Notes: generated from the sequence alone by a model not told the origin. DNA of 64,000 nt from Silene conica (GCA_029255685.2 CM055319.2:39690530-39754529), one strand, 5' to 3'; positions 23,462 to 36,832 are shown, numbered from the stretch's first letter. Program-made: numbers and translations.

Positions 23462-25224
23462 AATCTTCCCAAACCAAACCTTGCTTGTCCTCAAGCAAGC
23501 AATAAGACTCAATTAAAAAGAAAAACTTCTACTTGGAACGGATTTCATGCTTAGAACCAAACACAACGCCATGCCTAACCATTTTAATGCAATTTTTCAA
23601 ACAAAATCAAGCTTATTGCCAAATGCAAACGAATTAAACATGTTGGGATAAAATGCTAAACTTTCGGCCTTGCAAGACTCATTCAAATTGGCCTCTCACG
23701 GATCGCTCCATCACTCAAACAAGCAAAGGGTGATATACATGTGAAAGACACAAGAAGATAAACAAGAATATAGACTCTCACCTATCTACGACCCATAAGA
23801 ACATGCCTCAATCTAACAGGAACAAAGTCTCTATAACCGTACATATGCATTCCAACACTGTAATGACCATGACACATGCCGAGGCGATTTGGGAGTGTGA
23901 GGCTAAAGGCAAGAAAGGGTTAAATTGAATTATGGAAAGAGGGGTTAAACTGAGCTAACAACCGTCAAACCAAACTACAAAAATACTTCCATTCTTCTTT
24001 ACAAAACAAGCCAATGCTCAAAAATCGTGAGCATGCTGTCACAACTCCTCTTCCTTTCTTTCTTTCTTTTCGTGATTTTCTTCTTTCAACTCAAAGAAGG
24101 CTCCTGTTCAGTGGTCGTGGTCGACCTACCATGTATGTCAGTCGGCCGACCACCTCTGGTAACAGGCAGCTTCTGTTTCTTTTTCTTTTCATATTTTCTT
24201 TTTAATTTTTTTTTTCATCGAGTCCTTTCTTTCTTTTTTCTTTTCTAAACTCAGAATTTTTTCCACCTCCTTTTATTTTTTTTTCTTTTTCATCATTCCC
24301 ACACAAAAATTTCTTCAATGAAGCATAAAAGCCAAAAGATGGTCAAAACAGTCCCAACATACCATGTTACTAGCTCGGCTAGGGTAAGCAAATTTAGGAT
24401 GTAGTATATGGGATAAAAGAGGCAATTTGGCTATGTGAGGGTTATGGGTCAAACAAAAAAAGGGAAACCTCTACCACATGTGTCAACAAAACACAAACCC
24501 GAATGCATATAGGTATCAAGTAGACAAAGTTCATGCTTATGCAAGTTTATGTGACATCCCTTACGAGGAGAAACTACTCTCAATCCTACATTAAATCGGT
24601 CATGAATGTCACCGATTTATTAAGCTCTAGAACTTAGAATATGAAGTAGCTTGCCAAAAACAGAGTCAAGTCTAATAATTTAGCATAAAATCAACAAAAA
24701 CTCGTAGACAATGCAAACGACTAGCTTGAAATTTTTTTGAAAAAGCAAGGCAAGGCATTAGGCGAAATGTGAGGCATAATCATCATAGTATCCGTCCGTT
24801 CCGACTCAATCTATATGCGAAAGGAAACGTGCATTTTTTTTTGAATTTTTGGTATGTATGCAGAAAAAGGAGAAAAAGTAAGTGAAAAACTGAAAGGAGA
24901 AAAAGTAACTGAATTTCAGTAAACGTGCGACAGAAAAAGATGAAATACAGATGCAAACACAACAGAAGGAAAAAGACAAAAGAGACCTAAACAAATGCAG
25001 ACTCAACAGAAGGATGCATATACCCTCCCCAAACCAAAACGCACAATGCCCCCATTGTGCTAATCAACATAAATCCACAGCAGAAGGGTGGGGAAAAGTA
25101 CAGACAAACAAAAGAAGAAAGAGAAGAAAACTAAAGGAAAAAGAAGGAAACAACAATCACTGACTTATAAGATGCATGTACCTCCCCAAACCGAACGTCG
25201 AAGAGGGGAGGTTTGGGCTCAACA
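23462..25224 (-). other. Athila 3' untranslated region
   Basis: No conserved ORF. Long pyrimidine-rich tracts (about 24040-24300) and A-rich tracts (24820-25160) give spurious open frames. One GGTCGACC/CGGCCGACC dyad lies at 24115-24155, and the polypurine tract abuts the 3' LTR. Confidence 0.6.
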
Positions 25225-26667
25225 CTAATCCTCTAGGTCATACTCCGACCCACTAGCTTCCGCTTCCTCCTCCTCCTCCTCGGACCCTATGCCTGTTCCT
25301 GAGGCTTCTCCAGATGCTTCCCTGGATCCCTGACCGCCCGCCCGAGATGTGTAGTAGGAAGGGTGAGTCCATGGGCCCGTGGGGAGCCTACCTTGTGTGG
25401 CATACTCCAAGTAAAACGGGTACTGGTAGAGGCAATCGTCCAACCGTTTCTGGTTGAACTACCTGCAAAGATCGGCCATCATGTGCGGAAAGGACCTGTT
25501 ATGAACGACAGGAGGTATATGAATGTTAAGTGGAGCAGTGAAGTCGGAGGGGTAGCCCGTCTCAGGTGCAGCGTAGTGGGCACCAGGGGCAGGTGCCCTA
25601 TGTCCTCTAGAGGTCCCTCCCCTAAGTGGGAGGCGGTAGGACGGAAGAAGTGGTCTAGGCCCGCCCTCAACATCGTCAAAGGCTAGCATGGGAGTGGCAG
25701 TGGTGATGGGGATGCGATCACTAGTATATATGTCAATCTTCCAAAAATCCTGCCTGTCTACCCAATGCACGGACCTGACATAAGCCATGTCCATGTATCG
25801 GGAGAGAGGGTGAAGCGCATCCTCAAAACGGGGAAACTGAAGAATAAGGGAGTTAGCCAAACGAGTGACTAACCCACCATAGACAATGGTAGTCAAAGAT
25901 GTCCCCTCCCCAACCGTCACGAAGTTTGACGCGACCAAATAAGCGGTGTTATAAGACACAGAACCCCGACGCCTAACATTAAGATAGCCAGCGAAAATCG
26001 AAAGCTCGATTTTGTTGACATTTTGAGACTCTTTGCGGCCAAAAACAGTGTTGGCCAACAGAAGTAGATAGTATCGAGGGGCGGGCAAATGAACAGAAAT
26101 GCTCTTCTTTTTCCCGTCGCGGGAATCAGCGAGACAAGACCAAATGACATTATATGAATCAACAGGGTCACCAGTACGATCCTTAGCCCTTAAACCCAAG
26201 TAACGTGCAAACTCACCTGAGGTCAGAGAATAGGTGACATTAAACAGCCTAAAAGAAATAAATTTGAAATAGTAATTTGGATTGTAGGTTGCGACGTCAA
26301 AAATAAAAGACGGGAATAACTCAAGAGTGAGAATGGGATATGTGAACTCATCCATGGTGACGAGTCCCGGAAAACCCGTTCCGTTGAGCAAGCTCAAAAC
26401 ATCCGCATAACACCCCAAAGCCGTTAGTGCCGGTTCGCACAAGAAGCGAGTCACTACCACATGGCAGTAAGTCCCTAGGTGCAAGAACCGGGCCTTTTGG
26501 GCCGCGGTGTAGAAAAGAACCTGCGGATAGTCCGGTAGACTATCCGTGTTGAGCATTGTTAAGCCTCCAGAGCCGCTTGCCCGTCCCCTTGCGTTGCTGG
26601 ATTCGCCTCTCGAACTACTAGCTTGTGAATTATGAGCCCTTTTATTTCCTCTTATGCGGTTCAACAT
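25225..26667 (-). pseudogene. ATHILA ORF-1 / env-like protein, one internal stop
   Basis: From MLNRIRGNKRAHNSQ at 26667 the frame runs 402 codons to a TAG at 25459-25461. It continues in the same frame for about 78 codons to the stop at 25225, ending in a Glu-rich acidic tail (EEEEEEAEASGSEYDLED). The low-complexity Ser/Arg N-terminus precedes the region typical of the plant 'retrotransposon ORF-1' family (FLCEPALTALGCYADVL, LTSGEFARYLGL, SVHWVDRQDF). In Athila elements this ORF lies downstream of pol and has been compared with env, but I see no signal peptide and no clear membrane anchor, so 'env-like' refers to position only. It is the longest intact frame in this element. Confidence 0.75.
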
Positions 26668-27623
26668 GATGAATCTGCAAAAATTACAACAATCACACTC
26701 AAAAATTAGACTTCCTGCAACAATAACTGCTTTATTTACCTAAATAGAACAGCTTAATCGCGAAATTAAAGTTCCTGTAACAGTGACCTGGTCGACCGAC
26801 CGGTTGACAGTAAATGTAGACCTCCTGTAACATCACCATGGTCGACCGACGTACATCCCTGGTCGACCGACCGACCAATCGAATAAAATGAGTTTCTGCA
26901 AAAACAGATTGGTCGGCCGACCTCCATTCCAAGTCGGTCGACTAACCGCTGTACCAGAAAGAACAAACTACGCGGGTTTTGACGGCTTTCAAGCATAGAA
27001 AATTGGGGAAAAAGTCAAGCTAACCCTAACAACACCAAAACTCTAAAACAAAGATAAACTGAAAATTAAGTAAAAAACTACCTAAGAAACGGAAACTAAG
27101 AAGCTATGAAACGAAAAAGGAAGAAAAAAACTAAAAGAAAACATACCTTGAATGGAAATTTTTTTTTGAGAAAGAGCAAAAAATGAGGGTGAATGAAGGA
27201 GAGAGACAGGTTAGGGTTTTTAGGAGTGAAGGAGGCGTTCTAAAAGTGTGAAGTGAAATAATGAAGTTGTTTTTTCAAACTAATTAGACTTAAAGAACCC
27301 TTAGAAACCTGGTTTCCTGCCATCTGGTCGATCGACCAAGAGGTCTGGTCGGTCGACCAGTTCACTGCGTACCTTATTTTCCAGAACCTGTTTATTGTAC
27401 GCATCTGGTCGGTCGACCTTGATAGCTGGTCGGTCGACCCAAAAACCTGACGATTCTCACCTGTTTTTCTGCTAAAGCTCAAAATCCCATCAAAAGTACA
27501 AAGAGCAAGAAGGAAAACGTCTAGAACTAAGAGAAAATACCAAAAAAAGAAAACTAAAGCTACAACACGGGTTGCCTGCCGGTTAGCGCTGGTTTAAGAG
27601 GTCTCGCACAACCTTTTTACCTA
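26668..27623 (-). other. Athila pol-to-ORF1 spacer rich in GTCGACC dyads
   Basis: No conserved protein. Dyads of TGGTCGACCGACC type cluster at 26787-26945 (five) and 27324-27440 (four). A telobox-like GGGTTAGGGTTTTTAGG is near 27209. In Athila elements the downstream ORF is thought to be expressed from a separate RNA, so a promoter here is possible but unproven. Confidence 0.6.
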
Positions 27624-28993
27624 TTATGAAGCATCCGAATAAGGGTCAAAGTAAGAAACTTCAACCTTCCCTATGAACTCATTTTCTCCATAGAAATGCT
27701 TCACATACTGGTCATTAACTTTAAACCTCTCACCGGATGAGGATTCTAACTCGATTGATCCGAACTTTGAGACTGCTGTGATGGTGTAAGGTCCGCTCCA
27801 CCTGGATTTCAGCTTACCAGGAAAAAGGCGAATACGAGCATTAAAAATTAGAACCTTATTAGCTACCTGAAAGTCACGCCTAATTATTCTCTTGTCATGT
27901 CAGCGCTTAGTTTTCTCCTTGTAGATCCTGGCATTGTCATAGGCAAGCAACCTAAATTCTTCCAACTCATTCAGCTGTGACAAACGTTTCTCATGGGAAA
28001 GGTTAGGGTCTAAATTAAGATGACAAATGGCCCACCAAGACTTGCGTTCTAACTCAACTGGTAAGTGACAAGTCTTATCATAAATCAACCGGAATGGTGA
28101 CATTCCGATTGGAGTTTTGAACGCAGTTCTATAAGCCCAAAAAACATCATCAAGCTTAAGACTCCAATCTTTCCTAGACTTAGAAACAACTTTGGCTAGG
28201 GTCTTCTTGAGTTCTCTATTAGAGATCTCAACTTGACCACTAGTCTGAGGGTGATATGCTAGACCCCTACGATGTTGGACACCGAATTTATTTAGCAAGG
28301 CACCTAATTGTTTCTCTTTGAAATGCATACCCCCATCACTAATGACAACCCTAGGGACACCAAAGCGAGGAAATATGATTTTCTTAAACAGTTTGATAAC
28401 AACTTTTGCATCACAATGGGGAGTAGCAATAGCTTCTACCCACTTAGACACATAATCAACGACGACAAGAATATACTTGTTACCTTGAATGCTAGGGAAA
28501 GGTCCCTGATAATCAATGCCCCAAACATCGAAAATCTCTACCTCTAAAATACCAACCTATGACATCTCATGTCTTTTGGAGACATTCCCGGATCTCTGAC
28601 AAGCATCAAAGCTACCTACAAAATTCCTACAGTCAGCATTCAAAGTAGGCCAATAAAACCAGACTGTAATAACTTGGCCACGGTCCGAGATGGACCGTGG
28701 TGACCACCATAAGCAGAAGAGTGACATGCTTCCAGAATGTCCTTCACCTCCCACTGGGGAACGCATCTCCGGATAAGTCCATCTCCGCATTCCGTGAAAA
28801 CATAAGGGTCATCCCAGAAATACTGCTTTGCATCAAAGATAAATCTCTTCTTTTGTTGCCATGAAAGCTCTGGAGGAATTTTACCTGTGACAGCAAAATT
28901 AGCAAAATCAGCATACCAAGGAGGGGGGTAAGAACCTGAACTATTAATGATAAACAGACTCTCATCAGGAAAAGAATCATCAATAGGTAAAGT
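27624..28993 (-). pseudogene. Athila integrase (3' part of pol), inactivated
   Basis: It continues the pol frame across the Tekay insertion. It has an HHCC zinc domain (ACHSSAYGGHHG, then DACQ), then the DDE core: [19 protein letters not shown] and [10 protein letters not shown]. The C-terminal region includes ARIRLFPGKLKSRWSGPY, and the frame ends at TAA 27624-27626. Lesions: a 1-bp slip in a T run near 28655 inside the zinc domain, TAG at 28557-28559, and TGA at 27900-27902 where a Trp is usual. Integrase would insert the element cDNA into chromosomal DNA. Confidence 0.85.
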
Positions 28994-28998
28994 ATCTT

Positions 28999-30289
28999 TG
29001 TAACACCCCCATTTACCTAGGAGCCTGAACTAGGACTTCCAGGGTAAATAAGATTGTTACCATCCTGGTTAACCCAGGGTAGTAGATAATCATAGTGAAA
29101 GATAAACAGTACTTTATAGGTAAATTATTAACTGAAAGCTGATACAAGACAAGTTTATGAAAAGGTCCAAAAAAAACCATACAACTGATAACAACCTCGA
29201 CTAAAACATGAGAAACTAAATGATCTAGAACTAGGTCGGTCCATGCCATGTCTCTCATTCCATGCCCAGCTCCTAATCCTGTTGTCTCTGACCTGAAAGA
29301 TCTACTCCCCATTCCGGATCATTGTAGGTGAACACGAATACACGGTCAACCTCGCGGCTGAGTAGGAATACACAATAATAAACAATGCCAACAAATGTGA
29401 TATGCAAATGTCATGAAATGCTCTAGCTCAAATCAAAGTCTCATTCTCATACCCTTGCACCAAGCCATACCGAACCTCCCGGCAGACTATACTCGGTCGT
29501 CACCGAACACCAGCTCAACAGCTGATAAGACACAAGGCCTGGTCTGCAGAACCACCCTGGGCTTTACATCAGAATAATATCTTATCCATATCTTTCTCAA
29601 TATTTAATGCATATGCCATGATTATGAATGCAACACCAAATAATTAATTATAAACTAGCATGCTCGGAATTCATACTTGCATTCACAGGCAAAGCACATC
29701 CACACATAACTTAATACAGAGTAAGCACCATTGTAACCTACCTGAGATAGCAAATCTGGACAAGCAATCACCGCCTAATAATATTCCTCCTCGAAATCCG
29801 TTCCTATAATTATTACTTAATATTAAACTCTACTCTTACATTACATGTTATAACTAATAATAACTTACTAAATATAGACCTTCCAACAATAGACTTGTTA
29901 AATATATCATGAACAACTCACTTATAACATATTTATGCACATATTAATATTCACAACTAGACTCATTTCACATAACTATCATAGACCACTTATCTGATTA
30001 TATCACTTACTGTTACCCATATATAAACTTAGTACTATAGTATGAAATATTGTCAATTTACCAAAATAAAATGTGATATTAATATTATTATAACAACTAC
30101 AAACATAAGGCTTATATCATTAGTAATATTACCATGTCCCATAATTAACAATAATAAGCATTAATATCAATAACTACATTACAATTGTTAATATAATTTA
30201 AACATAACAACACAATCACACCTATTATCATGTAATTAGAATAATAATAGTAATTAACACTAATGATAATAATAATAATAATAATAATA

Positions 30290-30335
<46 letters not shown>

Positions 30336-31436
30336 GAAAATCTCATAACAAAAGTCAACCACCAACAATCATTCACCCAATATGATAACAAATATACGCT
30401 GAAACAAACGAAATACGCAAACACAACGCAACAGCCTACACTGACCCGCCGTGACAACAGCCTCATCAAACACCGCCCCTGACACCTACTGCTACCCCTG
30501 GCCTCCCCACAGGCACCACCAGGCTTGTCACTGAGCCACGGTGGTCCCTGGAAGGAGGTCAGTGGCCATTATAAGCCACCCACGACGCCAAAACTCGCGT
30601 ACAAACCCAGCAACACCAATTACTTTTCCGTTTACTCCTACAACCACCCTGGACAAAACCCCCTATACCGGCGGCATTCACCACCAAGACCCACTGTTGT
30701 AACCACCCTTCAACTCCCCGGACAACCACCAGTAAAACACCCTTATTGCCCAAAACATTCGTGCATAAGAACACCCTCGAAATCCTACTCAAAACCGCAC
30801 GAATAACACTCTGTTTTGACAAACCATTTTACAGACTCTGACCTTGCGACAAACACCACAATCGACGGTCAACGGTGGTCAAAGACATCATACTTACGGT
30901 CAAGACACGATCAATACACATCATAGATTAATACTACAGAGATTCCAGGCATTATAAACATGATCATACTACTAAAATTACATTCGAAAACAGCAGAAAA
31001 ATAACGAAAACAGAGAAGTGTTTGCGTGTACCAGTTTTCAAAGGCAAAACGAACCACCCTAAACAACCCAGAACCACCAGACGGTCCCTCCTCCTTGAAC
31101 TCTGATGTGACGGCTGGATGTGTGTGTGAGAGAGAGTGACGTTGCAGTTTAGGGTTAGGGTTGGGAGAGTGTTTTATAAGGGCTGGCAAATAGATTATGT
31201 TGGGGTGTGAGTATGGGTTTTTGCGTGAATGGTGATGACGAGTTGGGCCTTTGCAGCCTTGTCACGCATCCCAAGGCCCTAGAACACATATCGATTACAA
31301 ATACACATACTCGACTCTTTACTAACCCATGTAACCCGTAAGTAGTTATCGATTACGGACGCTTAACTAATCATAAACACGTTGACATAACAATTAGATA
31401 TTTAGAATAAAACGTAATAAAATACGGGGTATTACA
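28999..31436 (-). repeat. Tekay 3' LTR
   Basis: 2438 bp, paired with 37114-39560 (2447 bp). It carries a TATA-like TTATAAAAC (minus, 31171-31179) and a telobox GTTTAGGGTTAGGGTT at 31147-31162. A purine tract rich in G (CCCCCCC on the plus strand, 31441-31447) lies immediately right of the LTR and serves as the polypurine tract. Confidence 0.92.
30262..30335. repeat. (TAA)n microsatellite in Tekay 3' LTR
   Basis: About 24 ATA/TAA triplets with one interruption (TAGTAA). The partner LTR has an uninterrupted, shorter array at 38383-38442. Confidence 0.9.
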
Positions 31437-31623
31437 GTCTCCCCCCCTTAAAATGAACTTGATCCCGAAGTTCGCCATCCCAAGGTTAACAAAACTGAGC
31501 ATAACGCACGTAACAACATAGAAAGTGACATCATATAAAGTTAAGAGCTAATAAAAGTATTCCGACACACGATATGTCACATTCTACCCTCCTAAAAAGA
31601 AAGTTACGTCCTCGTAACATACC

Positions 31624-34600
31624 TTAGCGAAAAAGCTCAGGATACTTCTCCCATATCGAGACTTCAGTCTCCCAAGTAGCCTCCTCGACATTATGATTAG
31701 TCCACAGAACTTTCACTAGCGCGGTCTCCCCATTTCTGGTCTTCCTCAGTTTTCTGTCGAGGATCTCCTTGGGTCTCTCTTCATAGGTCAACTGCTCACT
31801 GCTCATCGACCTCAATGACCTCATGATCAAGAACATGTGAAGGATCACTGATATATCGCCTTAGTTTTGAGACATGGAACACATTATGAACTCTGGCTAA
31901 CGATGGAGGTAGAGCTAATCGATAAGCTACCTCTCCCACTCGCTCCAAAATCTCGAATGGCCCAATGAACTTCTGGCTCAACTTGCCCCTCTTGCCAAAC
32001 CTCATTACCCCTCTCATGGGTGACACTTTCAGCAACACTTTTTCTCCAGCCTCAAATGTGATGTCACTCCGTTTTAGATCTGCGTAACTCTTTTGCCTAT
32101 CTTGGGCAGCTCTCTTCTTTTGACGGATCACCTGGACCTGTGCTATCATTTCCTGAATCATCTCAGGTCCCAAAGCCACTGTATCAGCTCGATCATCCCA
32201 GCAAACTGGACTCCTACACTTCCTCCCATACAATGCCTCAAAAGGAGCCATCCCAATGCTAGCATGATAGCTGTTGTTATAAGAAAACTCGATCAGGTCA
32301 AGTTTATCCTCCCAAGATCCCCCGAACTCTAGCACATAAGCCCTCAGCATATCCTCCAGTGTCTGAATAGTCCTCTCGGTCTGACCATCTGTCGCTGGAT
32401 GAAATGCTGTACTCATCTTCAAAGTGGTTCCCATTAACGTATGTAACTCTTGCCAAAACTTAGAGATGAACCTGGAATCACGATCAGAAACAATGTCCTT
32501 AGGAACACCATGAAGCTTCACCACATGTTTAATGTAAGCCTTTGCCAACTCAGCTTTACTCCAAGTTTCTTTCATTGGAATGAAATGGGCCGACTTAGTC
32601 AACCTGTCAACTATCACCCAAATCATGTCATTCCCTCTCGAAGTCCTAGGTAAACGTACGATGAAGTCCATTTATATGCTTTCCCACTTCCACTCAGGTA
32701 CATCCAGAGGTTGAAACTTCCCTTGCGGTCTCTTATGCTACCCTTTGACCGTCTGACATACCAAGCAACGAGAAACAAACTCAGCTACCTCTTGCTTCAT
32801 CTTTGGCCACCAAAAAGCTTTCTTCAGATCTTTGTACAACTTATCCCCTCCCGGATGAATGGAATAAGGTGTAGAATGAGCTTCAACCAGAATCTTTCTC
32901 TTCAGTTCCCCCTCATCAGGCACACACCATCTCCCATCGAACCTCAAACTATCATCACTGAAAACCTCGAACTTAGAATACGGCTCTGCTTCACTAGCTT
33001 TGCTCACCGCCTCACGCCACTTCTGAATTCTAGGATCACTCTTCTGTCTTTCTCGAATTTCGGAATATAACTCCGGCTCGATCGTCAAATCCCCCATGGT
33101 CTCACCCTTCCTTATCACCGCGATTCCCATCTGTCCCAACTCACGATACATACTCAACCTGGACATAGCTGTGCATAGAGCGTGAACAGACTTCCTACTC
33201 AATGCATCAGCCACAACATTAGCCTTTCCTTCCTTGTACAGAATTTCCATGTCATCGTCTCCAATAAGCTCGATCCATCTCCTCTGGCGCATGTTTAGTT
33301 CCCTCTGAGTACAGATATACTTCAGGCTCTTATGATCAGAATACACTTTGAACGTAGCTCCATAAAGATAATGTCGCCACAGCTTAAGTGCAAAAACTAC
33401 CGCTCCAAGCTCCAGATCATGCGTCAGATAGTTCTCCTCATAAGGCTTCAACTGCCTAGAAGCATAAGCGATTACTCTTCCGTTCTGCATCAGCACACAT
33501 CCCAATCCCTTCTTAGAAGCATCAGTATACACTTCAAAATTCTCACTTCCCTCTGGCAACGCAAGGATAGGAGTTGTGGTGAGACGCTCCTTCAGGTCTA
33601 GAAATGCCTTCTCACAGCTCTCATCCCAGACAAATCTGTTCTCTTTCCGCATCAACGAAGTCATCGGTTTGGCTATCTTTGAAAAATCTTTCACGAACCT
33701 CCTGAAATAACCAGACAAACCCAAGAAACTACGAATGTCGGCCACATTCTTCGGTCGCTCCCATTTCGAAACGGCTTCAATCTTGCTAGGATCAACAGAA
33801 ACACCTTCCTTGGAAACCACATGGCCTAGAAAAGCAACTTTCTTGAGCCAAAATTCACACTTACTCAACTTGGCATACAATTGGTGATCCCTCAAAGTTT
33901 GTAGTACTAAGCTCAAATGCTTAGCATGCTCTTCTTTATTCTTCGAATACACCAAGATGTCATCGATAAACACCACCACAAACTGGTCCAGATAGGGACT
34001 AAACACCCTGTTCATTAAATCCATGAACACAGCAGGTGCATTAGTCAAACCAAATGGCATCACTACGAATTCCTAATGCCCATACCTCGACCTGAACGCA
34101 GTCTTATAGATATCAGCATCCTTGATTCTCAGCTGATGGTACCCTGATCTCAAATCAATCTTGGAAAATACACCAGCCCCACTCAACTGGTAAAAAAGAT
34201 CATCGATACGAGGTAAAGGATACCTATTCTTTATCGTCACATTATTCAGCTCCCTGTAGTCCACACACAGCCTCATAGTTCCGTCCTTCTTCTTGACGAA
34301 CAACACAGGCGCTTCCCAAGGTGACACACTCGGTCTCACATACCCCTTGCTGGCGAGCTCATCCAATTGCTTCCTTAGTTCTTCCAATTCTTTAGGTCCC
34401 ATGCGGTAAGGTGCTTTAGAAATTGGCTCAGCTCCAGGTTTCAGGTCAATGCCAAAGTCTAAGTCCCTCTTTGGCGTCAACCCAGAAATCTCTTCGGGAA
34501 ATACGTCTTCAAAATCCCTTACAACATCGAACTCACTGGCTTGGGGTTTCTCTGCAGTCAGATCTCTCACATGGCACAACAACATCTCATCACCCCTCTT

Positions 34601-34733
34601 TAGGCAAGTCCTCAGCGCATTGACAGATATCAGCTTCAGTTTAGGCTTCACAGAATATCCCCTATAGGATACCCTCACTCCCTTGGGTCCCCTAAAGGTG
34701 ATCTTCCCTTGGTAGCAATCAATGTAGGCCTTG
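31624..34733 (-). pseudogene. Tekay pol: RT, RNase H, integrase, chromodomain, inactivated
   Basis: Reverse transcriptase begins near 34470 ([40 protein letters not shown] is the catalytic motif, with Phe-Ile before DD). RNase H follows ([30 protein letters not shown]). Integrase has an HHCC zinc domain ([15 protein letters not shown]) and DDE core (MDFIVRLP, SDRDSRFIS, DGQTERTIQ). A chromodomain ends the protein (EILDRKLRKTRNGETALVKV, ATWETE). Lesions: TAG at 34073-34075 replacing the usual Tyr before the MPFG motif, TAG at 32738-32740, TAA just before 32671, and a 7-bp tandem duplication at 31791-31804 that throws the chromodomain out of frame. The chromodomain is expected to bind histone marks and steer integration to heterochromatin. 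Confidence 0.9.
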
Positions 34734-36221
34734 TACTTTTTTCAGCCAATCCATGCCTAATATCACCTCAAAGCCTCCCATCGGAAACTCGATCAAATTC
34801 GACTCAAAACTCACATCTCCTACTTGGATCATTATATTGGTGTAAACTCTATTACAAGCTATGGACTCCCCAGACGGTATGGTTACAGAATCAGCTATAC
34901 TACTATATACATCGAGTCCTATAGCCCTAGCATGCTCCGCAGATATGAAAGAATGCGATGCACCAGAATCAAATAAAACGAAAGTAGGAAAGGTATGTAC
35001 TAGAAATGTACCAGTAACAACATGTGCATCCTCCTCTGCAGCCTCTTTGCCCATCATGAACAGTGCCCCACTCTTCTTAGCCCCACTCTGGTTCACGGAT
35101 CCTGCTCCACTCTGAGTGCTAGCCTCTGCCAGGGTCTTCTGGAAATTACCATTACCACTACTCTGGTTTCCTTGGTAGCGGTTCTGGTTATTGTAGCTGC
35201 TGAAATCCCTCTGGTAGCTGTTACCTCCGGATCTGTTGTTGTTTGAGTAGCTTGCATTTGGTGTTCTGAATCCACCACTCTGATTGCCTCTATGGTAACT
35301 GCTCCCAGCACTTTGTGTTCCCGACCAACAATTGGATTGCTTGTACCCAATTTTCCCACACTTGAAACATGTAGGATTGGCACCACTTGTTCCAGAAATA
35401 GAGCGATTTCCACCTCGATTGCCATTTCCTCCAGGTGCACTGTTGGAGAAAAATGACCGGTACTGGTTATTTGGCTTCTTATTCCCTGAGCTTTCGGCCC
35501 CAGATTCCGCTTTCCTCTTGTCACCCTTGGTTTTCTCTTCCTCTTTAATCATGACAGCGATTCTTTCTGCCTGGCCAGCCCTCTCGTACACATCTTCCAC
35601 AATCGTAGGCTTAGTTGCTAGAAAACTTCTCTTGATTTCTATGGTTAGCCCTTTCTCAAACCTAGCAGCTAATATCTCCGACTTGTAGCCCAGGTCAGCT
35701 ACATTCTCTGCCAGTTGCATAAATTTACTGTGATATGCTTCCACAGTCATTTCTTCGGTCATCTTGAAAGAATCGAACTCAGCTCTCAGTTTCCCTTTCA
35801 CATGCTCCGGCACAAATTTAGAGGACAAAATCCCCTTGAATCCTTCCCAGCGCACATATTCTGACCCAATTTCCTCTGCAGCTGCCTTGATCTCTTCTTT
35901 ATTGTTGTTCCACCATAACCTAGCTGTACCCTTTAGATAGAATACAGCTTGGTCCACCTTCATCGATTCTGGTACAGACAGCAGTTCGAAGATACTCTCG
36001 AACTCTCGGCACCACTCCGCAAGTAAACTCGGTGCTCCTTCCCCATCGTACTTGGTGGGGTTATGCCTAGAGATATTATTGCTCATTTTGACTGCATCAG
36101 ATTGAGTGTTTGCCCCAATCCTAGCTAGGAGAGCAGCGTTCATAGCTAGTAGGCGATCGAATTCCTCTTGCGATACATTAGCAGTGTTGGGTTCTCTCCT
36201 GGGAGGCATTTTGCTACACAA
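34719..36221 (-). pseudogene. Tekay gag and protease (open to a frameshift at the pol junction)
   Basis: 500 codons from 36221 (a second Met at 36209, MPPRREPN, is equally likely). The capsid-like Retrotrans_gag domain covers about residues 65-200 (EFESIFELLSVPES, AVFYLKGTARLWWN). A Gly/Asn/Ser-rich linker follows, with one zinc knuckle CFKCGKIGYKQSNC in which Tyr replaces the metal-binding His of CCHC. Then comes an aspartic protease with the active site FDSGASHSFI (about residue 415) and the flap region up to GMDWL. The frame breaks in a T6/A6 run at 34737-34742, one base longer than the usual frame allows, giving a stop at 34719 instead of continuing into pol. Confidence 0.9.
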
Positions 36222-36562
36222 GTGACAAAATTTATGAGCATCCTAGGTCAACTCCTACTCTGACTTGGTCTTGTTAACATACATAACCTAGCATGTAACT
36301 TCTTTCATACGGTTAAGTCCTATTAACATCATATTAAAGGTCTACCTAAAGGCTTAGGGATCACATAACCGCATGCATTTATTCATACAAATCACACTCA
36401 TAGTCAAAAATTTAAGATATAAACTCATGTTCTCAATGCTTGGAAATAACAACATATTCATGCCATTCATCATGTAACATCACTTTCATTCTTCACAGTA
36501 TACATATATATACTCATCCATCATAACTTACCTCATTCCCTTGGCGCTGAAATGTTAGTACA

Positions 36563-36832
36563 ACATACATATATATATATATATATAGGGTTGGGATCCG
36601 GTGAGAACCACCTTACAATGGGAACCTTGTGAGAACTCTACCTTAGAGACTTTTTTAAAAAAAATTAATAACATAATTGGATTCGGCATGACATTTTATA
36701 GCTAGAGAACATATTTTATAGCTATAAAATGTCATGCCGAATCCAATTATGTTATTAATTTTTTAAAAAAAAGTCCCTAAGGTAGAGTTCTCACAAGGTT
36801 CCCATTGTAAGGTGGTTCTCACCGGATCCCAA

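Noticed and set aside
25363-25686. 107-codon plus-strand frame
   Set aside because: Antisense to the ATHILA ORF1/env-like frame, no domain.
30260-30469. Poly-Tyr frame
   Set aside because: Translation of the (TAA)n microsatellite.
31147-31165. Interstitial telomere
   Set aside because: Only two or three degenerate TTTAGGG units, repeated in each LTR copy at a promoter-like position; better read as a telobox.
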